From contig OX387603.1 of NCBI GenBank assembly GCA_947568835.1, positions 932,501 to 996,500 on the forward strand: a stretch of 64,000 nucleotides of DNA, in the 5' to 3' direction. The translations under genes and the position numbers were made by a program. The stretch comes from Protonemura montana. Lineage: Eukaryota > Arthropoda > Insecta > Plecoptera > Nemouridae. The notes under the pieces are model-generated. The model had not been told where the DNA came from. It was given only the letters and a program-made list of their open reading frames with translations, and did no database searches. Positions 24,001-33,049 of this stretch are shown here, piece after piece. Position 1 is the stretch's first letter, and the number at the start of each line of letters is the position of its first letter.

Positions 24001-27000
24001 AAATCACAATTGCCCCACACATTGCAAGCGTTTGCAATTTAAATCAGATTTCATCTAAAATATCTCTGGATTTAGTTCTGTTATTTTACCCCATTAGTTC
24101 GAAGACTTCTGTCCCTTGATTTCGCCAGCGTAATGACTGAAATGTCCTCCTATAAGACAGTTGTTGTAGTTCTAGTAATTATCACAGAGGTCAGCACCTG
24201 TTTATGAAGGGATACGAGTGCACGTTCAGTGGGCGTGTCCAGCTCGTTGCGAAGATCTGAGTCGGTGGGAAGTCGCCGAGCGAGTCGATCTCGCAGCTCC
24301 GTCGGAAGCTTGTCGAGAATCGTTTCAACGCGGTGACGGAGCGGTTGACCGTGACCCACGGCACATGAGATCGCTCCCAGCGACTGCAGGGAAGAAGAAG
24401 ATGAACCCTTATATTCCTGGATCTCATATATATATGATATACATAGTAACGGGGTATTTACACTTGAACTTAAACTTTAATAATCATTTTGTAAGATTTA
24501 ATAATGACATTTAGACATTTAAAAAAACTCCAGGGATAGACTTTTGGCGGCTTTGGCCAACGGAGCGGCCGCAGGTAAAGACAGGACTCTACAAGAGAAT
24601 CGTACTCAGCTTGCAGATTCATATTTTGAGAATATTCTTTTAAATATGTCAATTTCAATTCGCACTACAGGAACAAATCTATGCTAAAAATTATTTTCAA
24701 ACGGTAAATGCTGCTTTAGTGCAATAAAGTCTGTAACTGTCATAAAATATTAGCAACGTTCAGTGACAACTTGACAAAAATTGGGGAAAAATTTGGAAAT
24801 TCGGGGAAAAATGCCGGACTTGACCGGATTTCAGCAACGTTTCAGTTCCGTGACATTGGTACCAACCTCTAAGACATCGTCGACCGCTTCCTCGGCTTCG
24901 CTCTTCTCCGAGCTGAGCTTAGCGGCCTTGAAGTAGCCGTGGTTAAGTTGGTAACCTCGCTTGCTGGCATTCCACAGCGATGTCGGCACCTCCACCAGGG
25001 CGTAACCTAGCAACCAGGCAATAACACTCTACAAGCAGCCATTTTGTGCAACTTACATTCACGTTTCAATAGTGGAAATCTCTTTAAATTTGAAACTAAT
25101 TTTTTTTTTTTTTTGTTAAAAAATAATGAACATGTATTTTTTTTCATTTTCTTTTAAATTCAATTTTGAATAAAATATCTCTGTTTAAAATGTTTGCGTT
25201 AGAATCTCGTACGAAAACGAGGGTCGCCATTTTTTCTGACATGAAGTGAAATCTGACGTCAGTATGACGTCAAGAAACAGAAGCGAACGCAAAGGATACA
25301 ACAAAATGACGTCAGAACTACGTGTAGTTAATCACAGCCCGTTTTAATCCCGCCACGAGAATTCATATTTTAGCCATTCTTAAAACAAATAGAAATATAA
25401 AAATTACCTTTAATTATCTGAAAATGTAATCTACAATCTAAGGTGGTTCTCTTCTCTCGGAGTCTCGCCAATCTATCTACGAACTTCCCACGTTTCTCCC
25501 CGTGTAGAGATTCTGATTAGATGTAGGGATTAAGATGTCGTGGAATAAATCAAGCATATATTTAGTTGCATTTAGGAAGCTTGAACTTGGTAATTGTTAT
25601 AATTTTGTGTGGTTCTTTTGTTATTGGAAAATTGTCAGGACTGCTCTTACCCTTGATAAAGTAACAGGTACAAGTTACGAAACGTTGGGAAATTCAGTTG
25701 TTCTTCACTTAGCATTGAAAACCCAGTTGAAATAGTTTTTGTTAAAACTAGTGCTAAGTTTACGTCAAGTAGACATGAGTCTGGAAACAATCATAATGGT
25801 AGAGTTGTATATACTATAATATAGGTTAGGTTAGGAGCCATCAATCTCCATGGCGACGCTCACCTAACAGACCAATGAGCAGCAACAATCCCCACGTGTT
25901 GGATGCCGCAGCCGCGATGGCTTTCAGTTTCTGTCCGTCGAGATCGAGTCCCGGCTGAGCTGCGATGTAGATTACGAGCACCGTGCAGATCAACAGGTAC
26001 GAGCCGTAGTACAGCGCGTTGTCCACCAGGGCGGAACGCAACCGCGAGCGCACGGAGAAGTTGCCCGACTTTATGTACGACTGCATCAGCGGCAGAACCA
26101 ACCTGTCGCGGCAAAGTGAGGTTAGGTTCGGCCTCCGTTGACAGGTAAATTATTTATTGATTCTTTTAATTTTCTGTGATGCAAAGAAAGCAAAATGAAG
26201 TTGTAAAACATCCCACAGGCAAGGTTAAGTCTACTAACAGATGATTTAAATTAGAGAGCTTTTTTTTCTTTTTGATTATCAATTTAAAAATGTTGGTTTA
26301 GAATTTAGCTGCCAGCTAATTAGCGTAGACGCAGATTTTTCCTCATTTTACCGACAATAAACTTGTAATGATTATCATTTCTACGATTTCTTGGCAATCC
26401 GAGATCAGAGCTTTTCCTTCGATACAACGTGCACTTTTCAAATATAAATGAAGAAGTACAATTTCAGAAAGCTGGAAAACTGGAGAAGAAGACCATGGAT
26501 TAATGTTAAAGACTTAATATCAATAAATGTACATACTTTTATACATACAATGATGCATGGAGAACTGTCAATGTATTTGGAAAATAGGTTAGAGTTTAAA
26601 GAAAATAGTTATAGAACAAGGGATGAACGTAAGATTGTAAATAAAATGGATAAATGTGGGAGAGTAGATAGGGGAATAATGTACTTAGACATAAGAGAAT
26701 ATAAACCTGCAAACATTAGACAGAGTAGAAATGTAAGGCAACGTATGACACAAATGTAATGCACTAGATTAGCAAAATGCTAAATAAAAACAAACAAATA
26801 CAAAATAATAATTTGAGAATGCGGTTATGTGTGTGTCTTACCAGGTGAGGCACTGCGAGGTCCAGTAGACGACGCGCCAGAGTCCCGGGAAGATCGAGTC
26901 CGGGACGTAGCTCCACGGCTCTCGGCAGAGCGGCACTTCATGCGAGCTACCGTTGCCTAGCAGCGACACGTTACCAGCTTCGTGTTCGCTCTCCTGGATG

Positions 27001-30000
27001 CATTGACGGAACACCGTCTGCAAGCCGAGCATTGCAACGAGCATTGTAATATCTCCACCCGTATCATTGCTGCCAACATCAAGCGATCCTGACAGTTGAA
27101 TCGTACTACGTGCTATCGTATAGCAGACCTTGACAGCGACGGGGTGGGCTAGTCTTGGTCTGGGTCTCACTGGGAGCCTGTCAGGTATAGCAGACCTTGA
27201 CAGCGACGGGGTGGGCTAGTCTTGGTCTGGGTCTCACTGGGAGCCTGTCAGGTATAGCAGACCTTGACAGCGACGGGGTGGGCTAGTCTTGGTCTGGGTC
27301 TCACTGGGAGCCTGTCAGGTATAGCAGACCTTGACAGCGACGGGGTGGGCTAGTCTTGGTCTGGGTCTCACTGGGAGCCTGTCAGGTATAGCAGACCTTG
27401 ACAGCGACGGGGTGGGCTAGTCTTGGTCTGGGTCTCACTGGGAGCCTGTCAGGTATAGCAGACCTTGACAGCGACGGGGTGGGCTAGTCTTGGTCTGGGT
27501 CTCACTGGGAGCCTGTCAGGTATAGCAGACCTTGACAGCGACGGGGTGAGCTAGTCTTGGTCTGGGTCTCACTGGGAGCCTGTCAGGTATAGCAGACCTT
27601 GACAGCGACGGGGTGGGCTAGTCTTGGTCTGGGTCTCACTGGGAGCCTGTCAGGTATAGCAGACCTTGACAGCGACGGGGTGGGCTAGTCTTGGTCTGGG
27701 TCTCACTGGGAGCCTGTCAGGTATAGCAGACCTTGACAGCGACGGGGTGGGCTAGTCTTGGTCTGGGTCTCACTGGGAGCCTGTCAGGTATAGCAGACCT
27801 TGACAGCGACGGGGTGAGCTAGTCTTGGTCTGGGTCTCACTGGGAGCCTGTCAGGTATAGCAGACCTTGACAGCGACAGGGTGGGCTAGTCTTGGTCTGG
27901 GTCTCACTGGGAGCCTGTCAGGTATAGCAGACCTTGACAGCGACGGGGTGGGCTAGTCTTGGTCTGGGTCTCACTGGGAGCCTGTCAGGTATAGCAGACC
28001 TTGACAGCGACGGGGTGGGCTAGTCTTGGTCTGGGTCTCACTGGGAGCCTGTCAGGTATAGCAGACCTTGACAGCGACGGGGTGGGCTAGTCTTGGTCTG
28101 GGTCTCACTGCGAGCCTGTCAGGTATAGCAGACCTTGACAGCGACGGGGTGAGCTAGTCTTGGTCTGGGTCTCACTGGGAGCCTGTCAGGTATAGCAGAC
28201 CTTGACAGCGACGGGGTGGGCTAGTCTTGGTCTGGGTCTCACTGGGAGCCTGTCAGGTATAGCAGACCTTGACAGCGACGGGGTGGGCTAGTCTTGGTCT
28301 GGGTCTCACTGGGAGCCTGTCAGGTATAGCAGACCTTGACAGCGACGGGGTGGGCTAGTCTTGGTCTGGGTCTCACTGGGAGCCTGTCAGGTATAGCAGA
28401 CCTTGACAGCGACGGGGTGGGCTAGTCTTGGTCTGGGTCTCACTGCGAGCCTGTCAGGTATAGCAGACCTTGACAGCGACGGGGTGAGCTAGTCTTGGTC
28501 TGGGTCTCACTGGGAGCCTGTCAGGTATAGCAGACCTTGACAGCGACGGGGTGGGCTAGTCTTGGTCTGGGTCTCACCAGAAGCCTGTCAGGTATAGCAG
28601 ACCTTGACAGCGACGGGGTGGGCTAGTCTTGGTCTGGGTCTCACTGGGAGCCTGTCAGGTATAGCAGACCTTGACAGCGACGGGGTGGGCTAGTCTTGGT
28701 CTGGGTCTCACTGGGAGCCTGTCAGGTATAGCAGACCTTGACAGCGACGGGGTGGGCTAGTCTTGGTCTGGGTCTCACTGGGAGCCTGTCAGGTATAGCA
28801 GACCTAGACAGCGACGGGGTGGGCTAGTCTTGGTCTGGGTCTCACTGGGAGCCTGTCAGGTATAGCAGACCTTGACAGCGACGGGGTGAGCTAGTCTTGG
28901 TCTGGGTCTCACTGGGAGCCTGTCAGGTATAGCAGACCTTGACAGCGACGGGGTGGGCTAGTCTTGGTCTGGGTCTCACTGGGAGCCTGTCAGGTATAGC
29001 AGACCTTGACAGCGACGGGGTGAGCTAGTCTTGGTCTGGGTCTCACCAGAAGCCTGTCAGGTATAGCAGACCTTGACAGCGACGGGGTGGGCTAGTCTTG
29101 GTCTGGGTCTCACTGGAAGCCTGTCAGGTATAGCAGACCTTGACAGCGACGGGGTGGGCTAGTCTTGGTCTGGGTCTCACTGGGAGCCTGTCAGGTATAG
29201 CAGACCTTGACAGCGACGGGGTGGGCTAGTCTTGGTCTGGGTCTCACTGGGAGCCTGTCAGGTATAGCAGACCTTGACAGCGACGGGGTGGGCTAGTCTT
29301 GGTCTGGGTCTCACCAGGAGCCTGTCAGGTATAGCAGACCTTGACAGCGACGGGGTGAGCTAGTCTTGGTCTGGGTCTCACTGGGAGCCTGTCAGGTATA
29401 GCAGACCTTGACAGCGACGGGGTGGGCTAGTCTTGGTCTGGGTCTCACTGGGAGCCTGTCAGGTATAGCAGACCTTGACAGCGACGGGGTGGGCTAGTCT
29501 TGGTCTGGGTCTCACTGAGAGCCTGTCAGGTATAGCAGACCTTGACAGCGACGGGGTGGGCTAGTCTTGGTCTGGGTCTCACTGGGAGCCTGTCAGGTAT
29601 AGCAGACCTTGACAGCGACGGGGTGGGCTAGTCTTGGTCTGGGTCTCACTGGGAGCCTGTCAGGTATAGCAGACCTTGACAGCGACGGGGTGGGCTAGTC
29701 TTGGTCTGGGTCTCACTGGGAGCCTGTCAGGTATAGCAGACCTTGACAGCGACGGGGTGGGCTAGTCTTGGTCTGGGTCTCACTGGGAGCCTGTCAGGTA
29801 TAGCAGACCTTGACAGCGACGGGGTGGGCTAGTCTTGGTCTGGGTCTCACTGCGAGCCTGTCAGGTATAGCAGACCTTGACAGCGACGGGGTGGGCTAGT
29901 CTTGGTCTGGGTCTCACTGGGAGCCTGTCAGGTATAGCAGACCTTGACAGCGACTGGGTGGGCTAGTCTTGGTCTGGGTCTCACTGGGAGCCTGTCAGGT

Positions 30001-31785
30001 ATAGCAGACCTTGACAGCGACGGGGTGGGCTAGTCTTAGTCTGGGTCTCACTGGGAGCCTGTCAGGTATAGCAGACCTTGACAGCGACGGGGTGGGCTAG
30101 TCTTGGTCTGGGTCTCACTGGGAGCCTGTCAGGTATAGCAGACCTTTACAGCGACGGGGTGGGCTAGTCTTGGTCTGGGTCTCACTGGGAGCCTGTCAGG
30201 TATAGGAGACCTTGACAGCGACGGGGTGGGCTAGTCTTGGTCTGGGTCTCACTGGGAGCCTGTCAGGTATAGCAGACCTTGACAGCGACGGGGTGGGCTA
30301 GTCTTGGTCTGGGTCTCACTGGAAGCCTGTCAGGAATAGCAGACCTTGACAGCGACGGGGTGGGCTAGTCTTGGTCTGGGTCTCACTGGGAGCCTGTCAG
30401 GTATAGCAGACCTTGACAGCGACAGGGTGGGCTAGTCTTGGTCTGGGTCTCACTGGGAGCCTGTCAGGTATAGCAGACCTTGACAGCGACGGGGTGGGCT
30501 AGTCTTGGTCTGGGTCTCACTGGGAGCCTGTCAGGTATAGGAGACCTTGACAGCGACGGGGTGGGCTAGTCTTGGTCTGGGTCTCACCAGGAGCCTGTCA
30601 GGTATAGGAGACCTTGACAGCGACGGGGTGGGCTAGTCTTGGTCTGGGTCTCACTGGGAGCCTGTCAGGTATAGGAGACCTTGACAGCGACGGGGTGGGC
30701 TAGTCTTGGTCTGGGTCTCACTGGGAGCCTGTCAGGTATAGCAGACCTTGACAGCGACGGGGTGGGCTAGTCTTGGTCTGGGTCTCACTGGGAGCCTGTC
30801 AGGTATAGCAGACCTTGACAGCGACTGGGTGGGCTAGTCTTGGTCTGGGTCTCACTGGGAGCCTGTCAGGTATAGCAGACCTTGACAGCGACGGGGTGGG
30901 GGCTAGTCTTGGTCTGGGTCTCACTGGGAGCCTGTCAGGTATAGCAGACCTTGACAGCGACGGGGTGGGCTAGACTTGGCCTGGGTCTCACTGGGAGCCT
31001 GTCAGGTATAGCAGACCTTGACAGCGACGGGGTGGGCTAGTCTTGGTCTGGGTCTCACTGGGAGCCTGTCAGGTATAGCAGACCTTGACAGCGACGGGGT
31101 GGGCTAGTCTTGGTCTGGGTCTCACTGGGAGCCTGTCAGGTATAGCAGACCTTGACAGCGACGGGGTGGGCTAGTCTTGGTCTGGGTCTCACTGGGAGCC
31201 TGTCAGGTATAGCAGACCTTGACAGCGACGGGGTGGGCTAGTCTTGGTCTGGGTCTCACTGGGAGCCTGTCAGGTATAGCAGACCTTGACAGCGACGGGG
31301 TGGGCTAGTCTTGGTCTGGGTCTCACTGGGAGCCTGTCAGGTATAGCAGACCTTGACAGCGACGGGGTGGGCTAGTCTTGGTCTGGGTCTCACCGGGAGC
31401 CTGTCAGGTATAGCAGACCTTGACAGCGACGGGGTGGGCTAGTCTTGGTCTGGGTCTCACCAGGAGCCTGTCAGGTATAGGAGACAATGACAGCGACAGG
31501 GATTGAAACCTCCTCACCGACATGGCTTCCCGGTTCATTCGATCACACAAACCTGTTCCCCGCGATAAGGTGCTAGCCACGAAGGTAAGCGACAAAGCTG
31601 CTCGAACTTACTGAAGAGACATCCAGCGGCAAGACAAACACGATGAGGAACGAGAAGTACCAGGCGACGAGAACCGCAAGCGTGACGACGATGTGATGTC
31701 TCATCCAGTTACCGTAGTTGTACAGAACGTAGGTGGCCACGCAGAAAGTCACGATCACTTCCGTGAGAAGCGGCCCCAACGACAT
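15014..31785 (-). CDS. LMBRD2: LMBR1 domain-containing protein 2 (complete, 12 coding exons, 678 aa)
   Basis: Polytopic membrane protein of the LMBR1/limb-region family; the family has roles in receptor signalling and membrane traffic, and nothing more specific can be read here. Exons in transcript order: 31612-31785, 26842-27017, 25864-26102, 24867-25006, 24198-24383, 23282-23453, 22054-22235, 20280-20409, 18019-18128, 16620-16821, 15670-15771, 15014-15237. Phases all close and the total is 678 residues plus stop; human LMBRD2 is about 695. Diagnostic blocks are LVAWYFSFLIVFVLPLDVS in exon 1, VVYWTSQCLTW, NTWGLLLLIGLLGYALVEVP, VVWSEVTFF, LAPHHQTDQYSLIFSG, LCRLTPPMCLNFLGL, and the C-terminal LFDDV. 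The start is ATG at 31785; a GTG two codons upstream is not needed. The gene lies 24 nt downstream of the BBIP1 stop on the same strand. Intron 1 (4.6 kb) is almost all 67-bp satellite. Confidence 0.95.
15290..15560 (-). mobile_element. tRNA-derived SINE-like element, LMBRD2 last intron
   Basis: Minus strand carries TAGCTCAATTGG (tRNA A box) and GGTTCGAGTCC (B box) with CACC/GGTG anticodon-arm pairing, but the anticodon loop lacks U33, so it is not a working tRNA. The sequence to the right (GAGAATGAC...CTGATTCTAGTGACGC) recurs at 46530-46690, showing a common longer family. Confidence 0.7.
15836..16617. repeat. 41-bp satellite, LMBRD2 intron 10
   Basis: About 19 units of 41 bp containing CAGCTGGCTGGATCCTATG. 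Sense strand: donor GTTAGATAGAACATAGG joins the unit GGATAGAGCATAGG three bases after GT, so the array abuts the donor of exon 16620-16821. Same family at 41615, 51950 and 62299. Confidence 0.95.
17188..17943. repeat. 8-bp array (TATGTACC)n, LMBRD2 intron 9
   Basis: About 94 copies with scattered single-base variants (CATGTACC, TATGTGCC). Preceded by AGGTTAGGTTACC. Spurious YVPMYLC reading frames run through it. Confidence 0.95.
19413..19529 (+). pseudogene. Decayed hAT-type transposase C-terminus
   Basis: The frame reads NSVDAERFFSQ, stop, NLVLTDKGTRMKEATIETC, SMLSFNK, stop. The order S-V-D/E-x-x-F-S ... L-T-x-x-x-x-R-x-x-E is the hAT dimerisation-domain pattern. The internal stop shows it is inactive. 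It lies in LMBRD2 intron 8, whose flanks contain further AT-rich mobile debris. Confidence 0.45.
20120..20245 (-). mobile_element. tRNA-SINE fragment
   Basis: Minus strand has CACCCGTGACAGGTGGATATC and a B-box-like GTGTTCGAGTCTCC, then TTTTTGAGACGGTTATAGTG and the GCGCATTGCAAGCG end. Same family as 46140 and 15290. Truncated before the A box. Confidence 0.65.
21541..21872 (+). mobile_element. Penelope-like dispersed element, long copy
   Basis: Runs from CATACACATAATTAGTTAG through TTGACCCTGATTATTTTATT, TTTAGGAAGCTTGAACTTGG and TTGTTATTGGAAAATTGTC to the conserved CCCTTGATAAAG...GTTACGAAACGTTGGG block and the CATCAAGTAGACATGAGTCT end. The block GATAA-GTAAC-loop-GTTAC-GAAAC is hammerhead-like as in Penelope-like elements, but core positions C3 and G8 are changed. 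No reverse transcriptase is present; non-autonomous. Confidence 0.7.
22318..22480 (+). mobile_element. Penelope-like element fragment
   Basis: 3' part only: GGAAAATTGTCAGGACTGC, CCCTTGATAAAGTAACAGG, GAAACGTTGGGAAATTCAG, then a truncated tail. Directly followed by the 5S-derived array. Confidence 0.7.
22480..23039 (+). repeat. 5S rRNA-derived 91-bp array, LMBRD2 intron 6
   Basis: About six units. Each carries GATGAAAGTTAAGCAAC and TTGGATGGGTGACC, matching the 5S rRNA internal promoter (box A region and box C), plus AGTTCTGTTCGG matching the segment before box A. The last unit stops after GGATGAAAGTTA and runs into the body at 23036. Confidence 0.85.
23036..23272 (+). mobile_element. SINE-like body attached to the 5S-derived array
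   Basis: About 235 bp from TACAGCAACTTCACTCGCC through TTCGGAAGGGACGTTAAGC to AGGTTAGGTTCATCATCATC and CCGACGCCATCAGACCAGCG. The same body occurs inverted at 44614-44852 and 48180-48390, each time joined to a 5S-derived array at the same end. This head-body relation suggests a 5S-type (SINE3-like) element. Confidence 0.7.
23484..23852. mobile_element. Penelope-like element, inverted pair
   Basis: Minus-strand copy 23484-23675 followed by plus-strand copy about 23678-23852, joined near TTTAGTTGC/TAATTGTTAT. Transcripts of LMBRD2 intron 5 would fold back over about 170 bp. Confidence 0.7.
25556..25796 (+). mobile_element. Penelope-like element copy, LMBRD2 intron 3
   Basis: Starts TTTAGTTGCATTTAGGAAGC and ends AAGTAGACATGAGTCTGG; includes the full TTGATAAAGTAAC...GTTACGAAACG block. 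Confidence 0.72.
26448..26815 (+). pseudogene. Possible LINE reverse-transcriptase tail
   Basis: A 103-codon basic frame (MKKYNFRKLENWRRRPWIN...) contains VHTFIHTMMHGELSMYLENR, which resembles the stretch after the reverse-transcriptase domain of many LINEs (IYKIxxGxxPxYLxxxL), with RTRDERK after it and an A-rich tail. It sits antisense inside LMBRD2 intron 2. The match is weaker than for the 56640 remnant. Confidence 0.35.
27118..31497. repeat. 67-bp satellite, 4.4 kb, LMBRD2 intron 1
   Basis: About 65 units of 67 bp (TATAGCAGACCTTGACAGCG ... TGGGAGCCTGTCAGG) with very few substitutions and one single-base insertion near 30897. Sense strand units contain CTCCCAGTGAGACC, resembling both an AG acceptor and a GTGAG donor. 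Variants (CACCAGGAGCC, CACTGCGAGCC) recur in distant units, pointing to block amplification. Confidence 0.97.
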
Positions 31786-31809
31786 TGTCACTAATCGGGT
31801 GACACGAAT
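31786..31809 (-). promoter_or_regulatory. BBIP1-LMBRD2 intercistronic segment with a short hairpin
   Basis: The 24 nt between the BBIP1 stop and the LMBRD2 start contain a perfect 6-bp inverted repeat, TGTCAC at 31786-31791 and GTGACA at 31799-31804, around a 7-nt loop. The stem abuts the LMBRD2 ATG. A candidate AG acceptor, CTAACTTTTAG on the sense strand (31820-31810), overlaps the BBIP1 stop codon, and a second AG lies in the loop. Either could receive a spliced leader or a cis-splice that skips BBIP1. Function is inferred. Confidence 0.45.
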
Positions 31810-32019
31810 CTAAAAGTTAGTGCCGAGCTTTTCTGCTTCTTGCTGCTGTTGCTTCAGTTTGGTTTCGGCATCTTTTTGCATTTTCTCCATCTTTTCGAGA
31901 GTCACGGATTTGAGAGGCATTAGCTTTGGTTTGCAGAGAATGTACTGAGTGGTGTCTTCTTGGTGTAAGAAACCATGCTTCGGTAAAAAGTCTTTGAAAG
32001 GTTTCGCCTTTTCCGACAT
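31810..32019 (-). CDS. BBIP1: BBSome-interacting protein 1 (BBS18), single exon, 69 aa
   Basis: Small subunit of the BBSome, the coat complex that moves membrane proteins in cilia. The 69-residue frame starts MSEKAKPFKDFLPKHG, then has the family core YILCKPKLMPLKSVTLEKME and a C-terminal coiled, Gln-rich helix (KLKQQQQEAEK). Human BBIP1 is about 92 residues and shares the LCKPKL-PLKS-TLEK core, which is the reason for the call. ATG is in a good context (A at -3). The stop TAG is 24 nt from the LMBRD2 ATG, too close for an independent promoter and polyadenylation site. Very small genes of this type are easily missed by gene predictors. Confidence 0.85.
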   Translation of the reverse strand: MSEKAKPFKDFLPKHGFLHQEDTTQYILCKPKLMPLKSVTLEKMEKMQKDAETKLKQQQQEAEKLGTNF

Positions 32020-33049
32020 TGTTCACACTAGTCGCTATGACAGAAATAAATAATTAATCATCAAGTCCATAGTAATTATTCTTGCGAAAATCCGATTTCT
32101 CTTGCCGAAAAACTAGATGGGCATGCCCGTCTCGGCGCTGCAATATGTTCTGTGAATAGCTGTATAAATGAAAGGCCGACCACAAAATAGATCAAAAGAT
32201 GAAATGTCACACAAAATAAATCATTCTTTGCTGCAAATAGTGTTAGTAAACGTCTTTAAAAAAAATTAATAAGCACTGTAATTTAGCACCGAAACCGCAA
32301 GGAAAGTGACAGTGACAGCTGTATCTGCGTATTAAGTGCCATGTTGGAATCAGAGCGACGGCAGCGACGTCTAGCAGCAAGCGCCGAACCAAATAGCGTC
32401 AAACTCACGGCGGGTAGGATACAAAATCCAGTTATTTTATTTATTTTTAAATCCTACACAAACAGACAATAGTACAAATATTCAACGAGAAACTTTATCA
32501 AATGTCAAATTGTCTGAAAACTTCACGGTCCACGAGATTAGTTTCACTCAATTACAGTAACTTGATTGGTAGAAACCAGTAGGTGGATTGATGATGATAA
32601 AAAAACCAGGCAATTTAGAAGATATCACAGAATTACACTAGAATTTATTCATTTCTCTGGCAACTATTAAAGATGACTTTCAAGCTGCTACAGGCATGAC
32701 GTCGCTGGGTTTTGGGTCTCGCTTTACGAAAGGCCGGCCCATGCCCCCGAGCCCTTTGACCCGAGATAAGACCATCACAGATCGCAGTTCGTCCTCTCAA
32801 CGGGTTGACGCAGACCCACGGTCAGTGCAAGCAGCAGACGAGATCATCGCCATCCTCTTGGAGCCGTTGGCTTGAGCCGATACACAGTGAGTGGTTGGGG
32901 GCGTTGATGGTGTTCAAACGGGTGGTAAAGTAGGGAAGCACCAGTACTAATATCGCAACTCTGTTGGGCTACTTTGACCCGCTATCTCGCCTGAGATCGA
33001 CGTACCATGGACCGCCATGGTCGGCCAAATATAGCGCATTAAATTCATC
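32020..33049. other. Divergent spacer between BBIP1 and GLDC
   Basis: About 1 kb between the oppositely directed BBIP1 and GLDC units; probably holds both promoters and a GLDC 5' UTR exon ending at about 33049 (ATTCATC then GTAAGC). No TATA-like box can be assigned with confidence. A small frame at 32341 is listed separately. Confidence 0.4.
32341..32472 (+). CDS. Small unassigned reading frame, possible first coding exon
   Basis: ATG at 32341 opens a 43-codon frame whose first 24 residues are strongly charged (MLESERRQRRLAASAEPN...), followed by a plausible donor (GCGG then GTAGGA at about 32412). Past the donor the frame becomes AT-rich and low complexity. It lies in the divergent spacer between BBIP1 (minus) and GLDC (plus). 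I do not recognise a family, and no partner exon was found. It may be 5' UTR sequence only. Confidence 0.2.
   Translation: MLESERRQRRLAASAEPNSVKLTAGRIQNPVILFIFKSYTNRQ

Noticed and set aside
27118-31497. CRISPR-like array
   Set aside because: There are no variable spacers; units are head-to-tail identical satellite, and the window is animal DNA.
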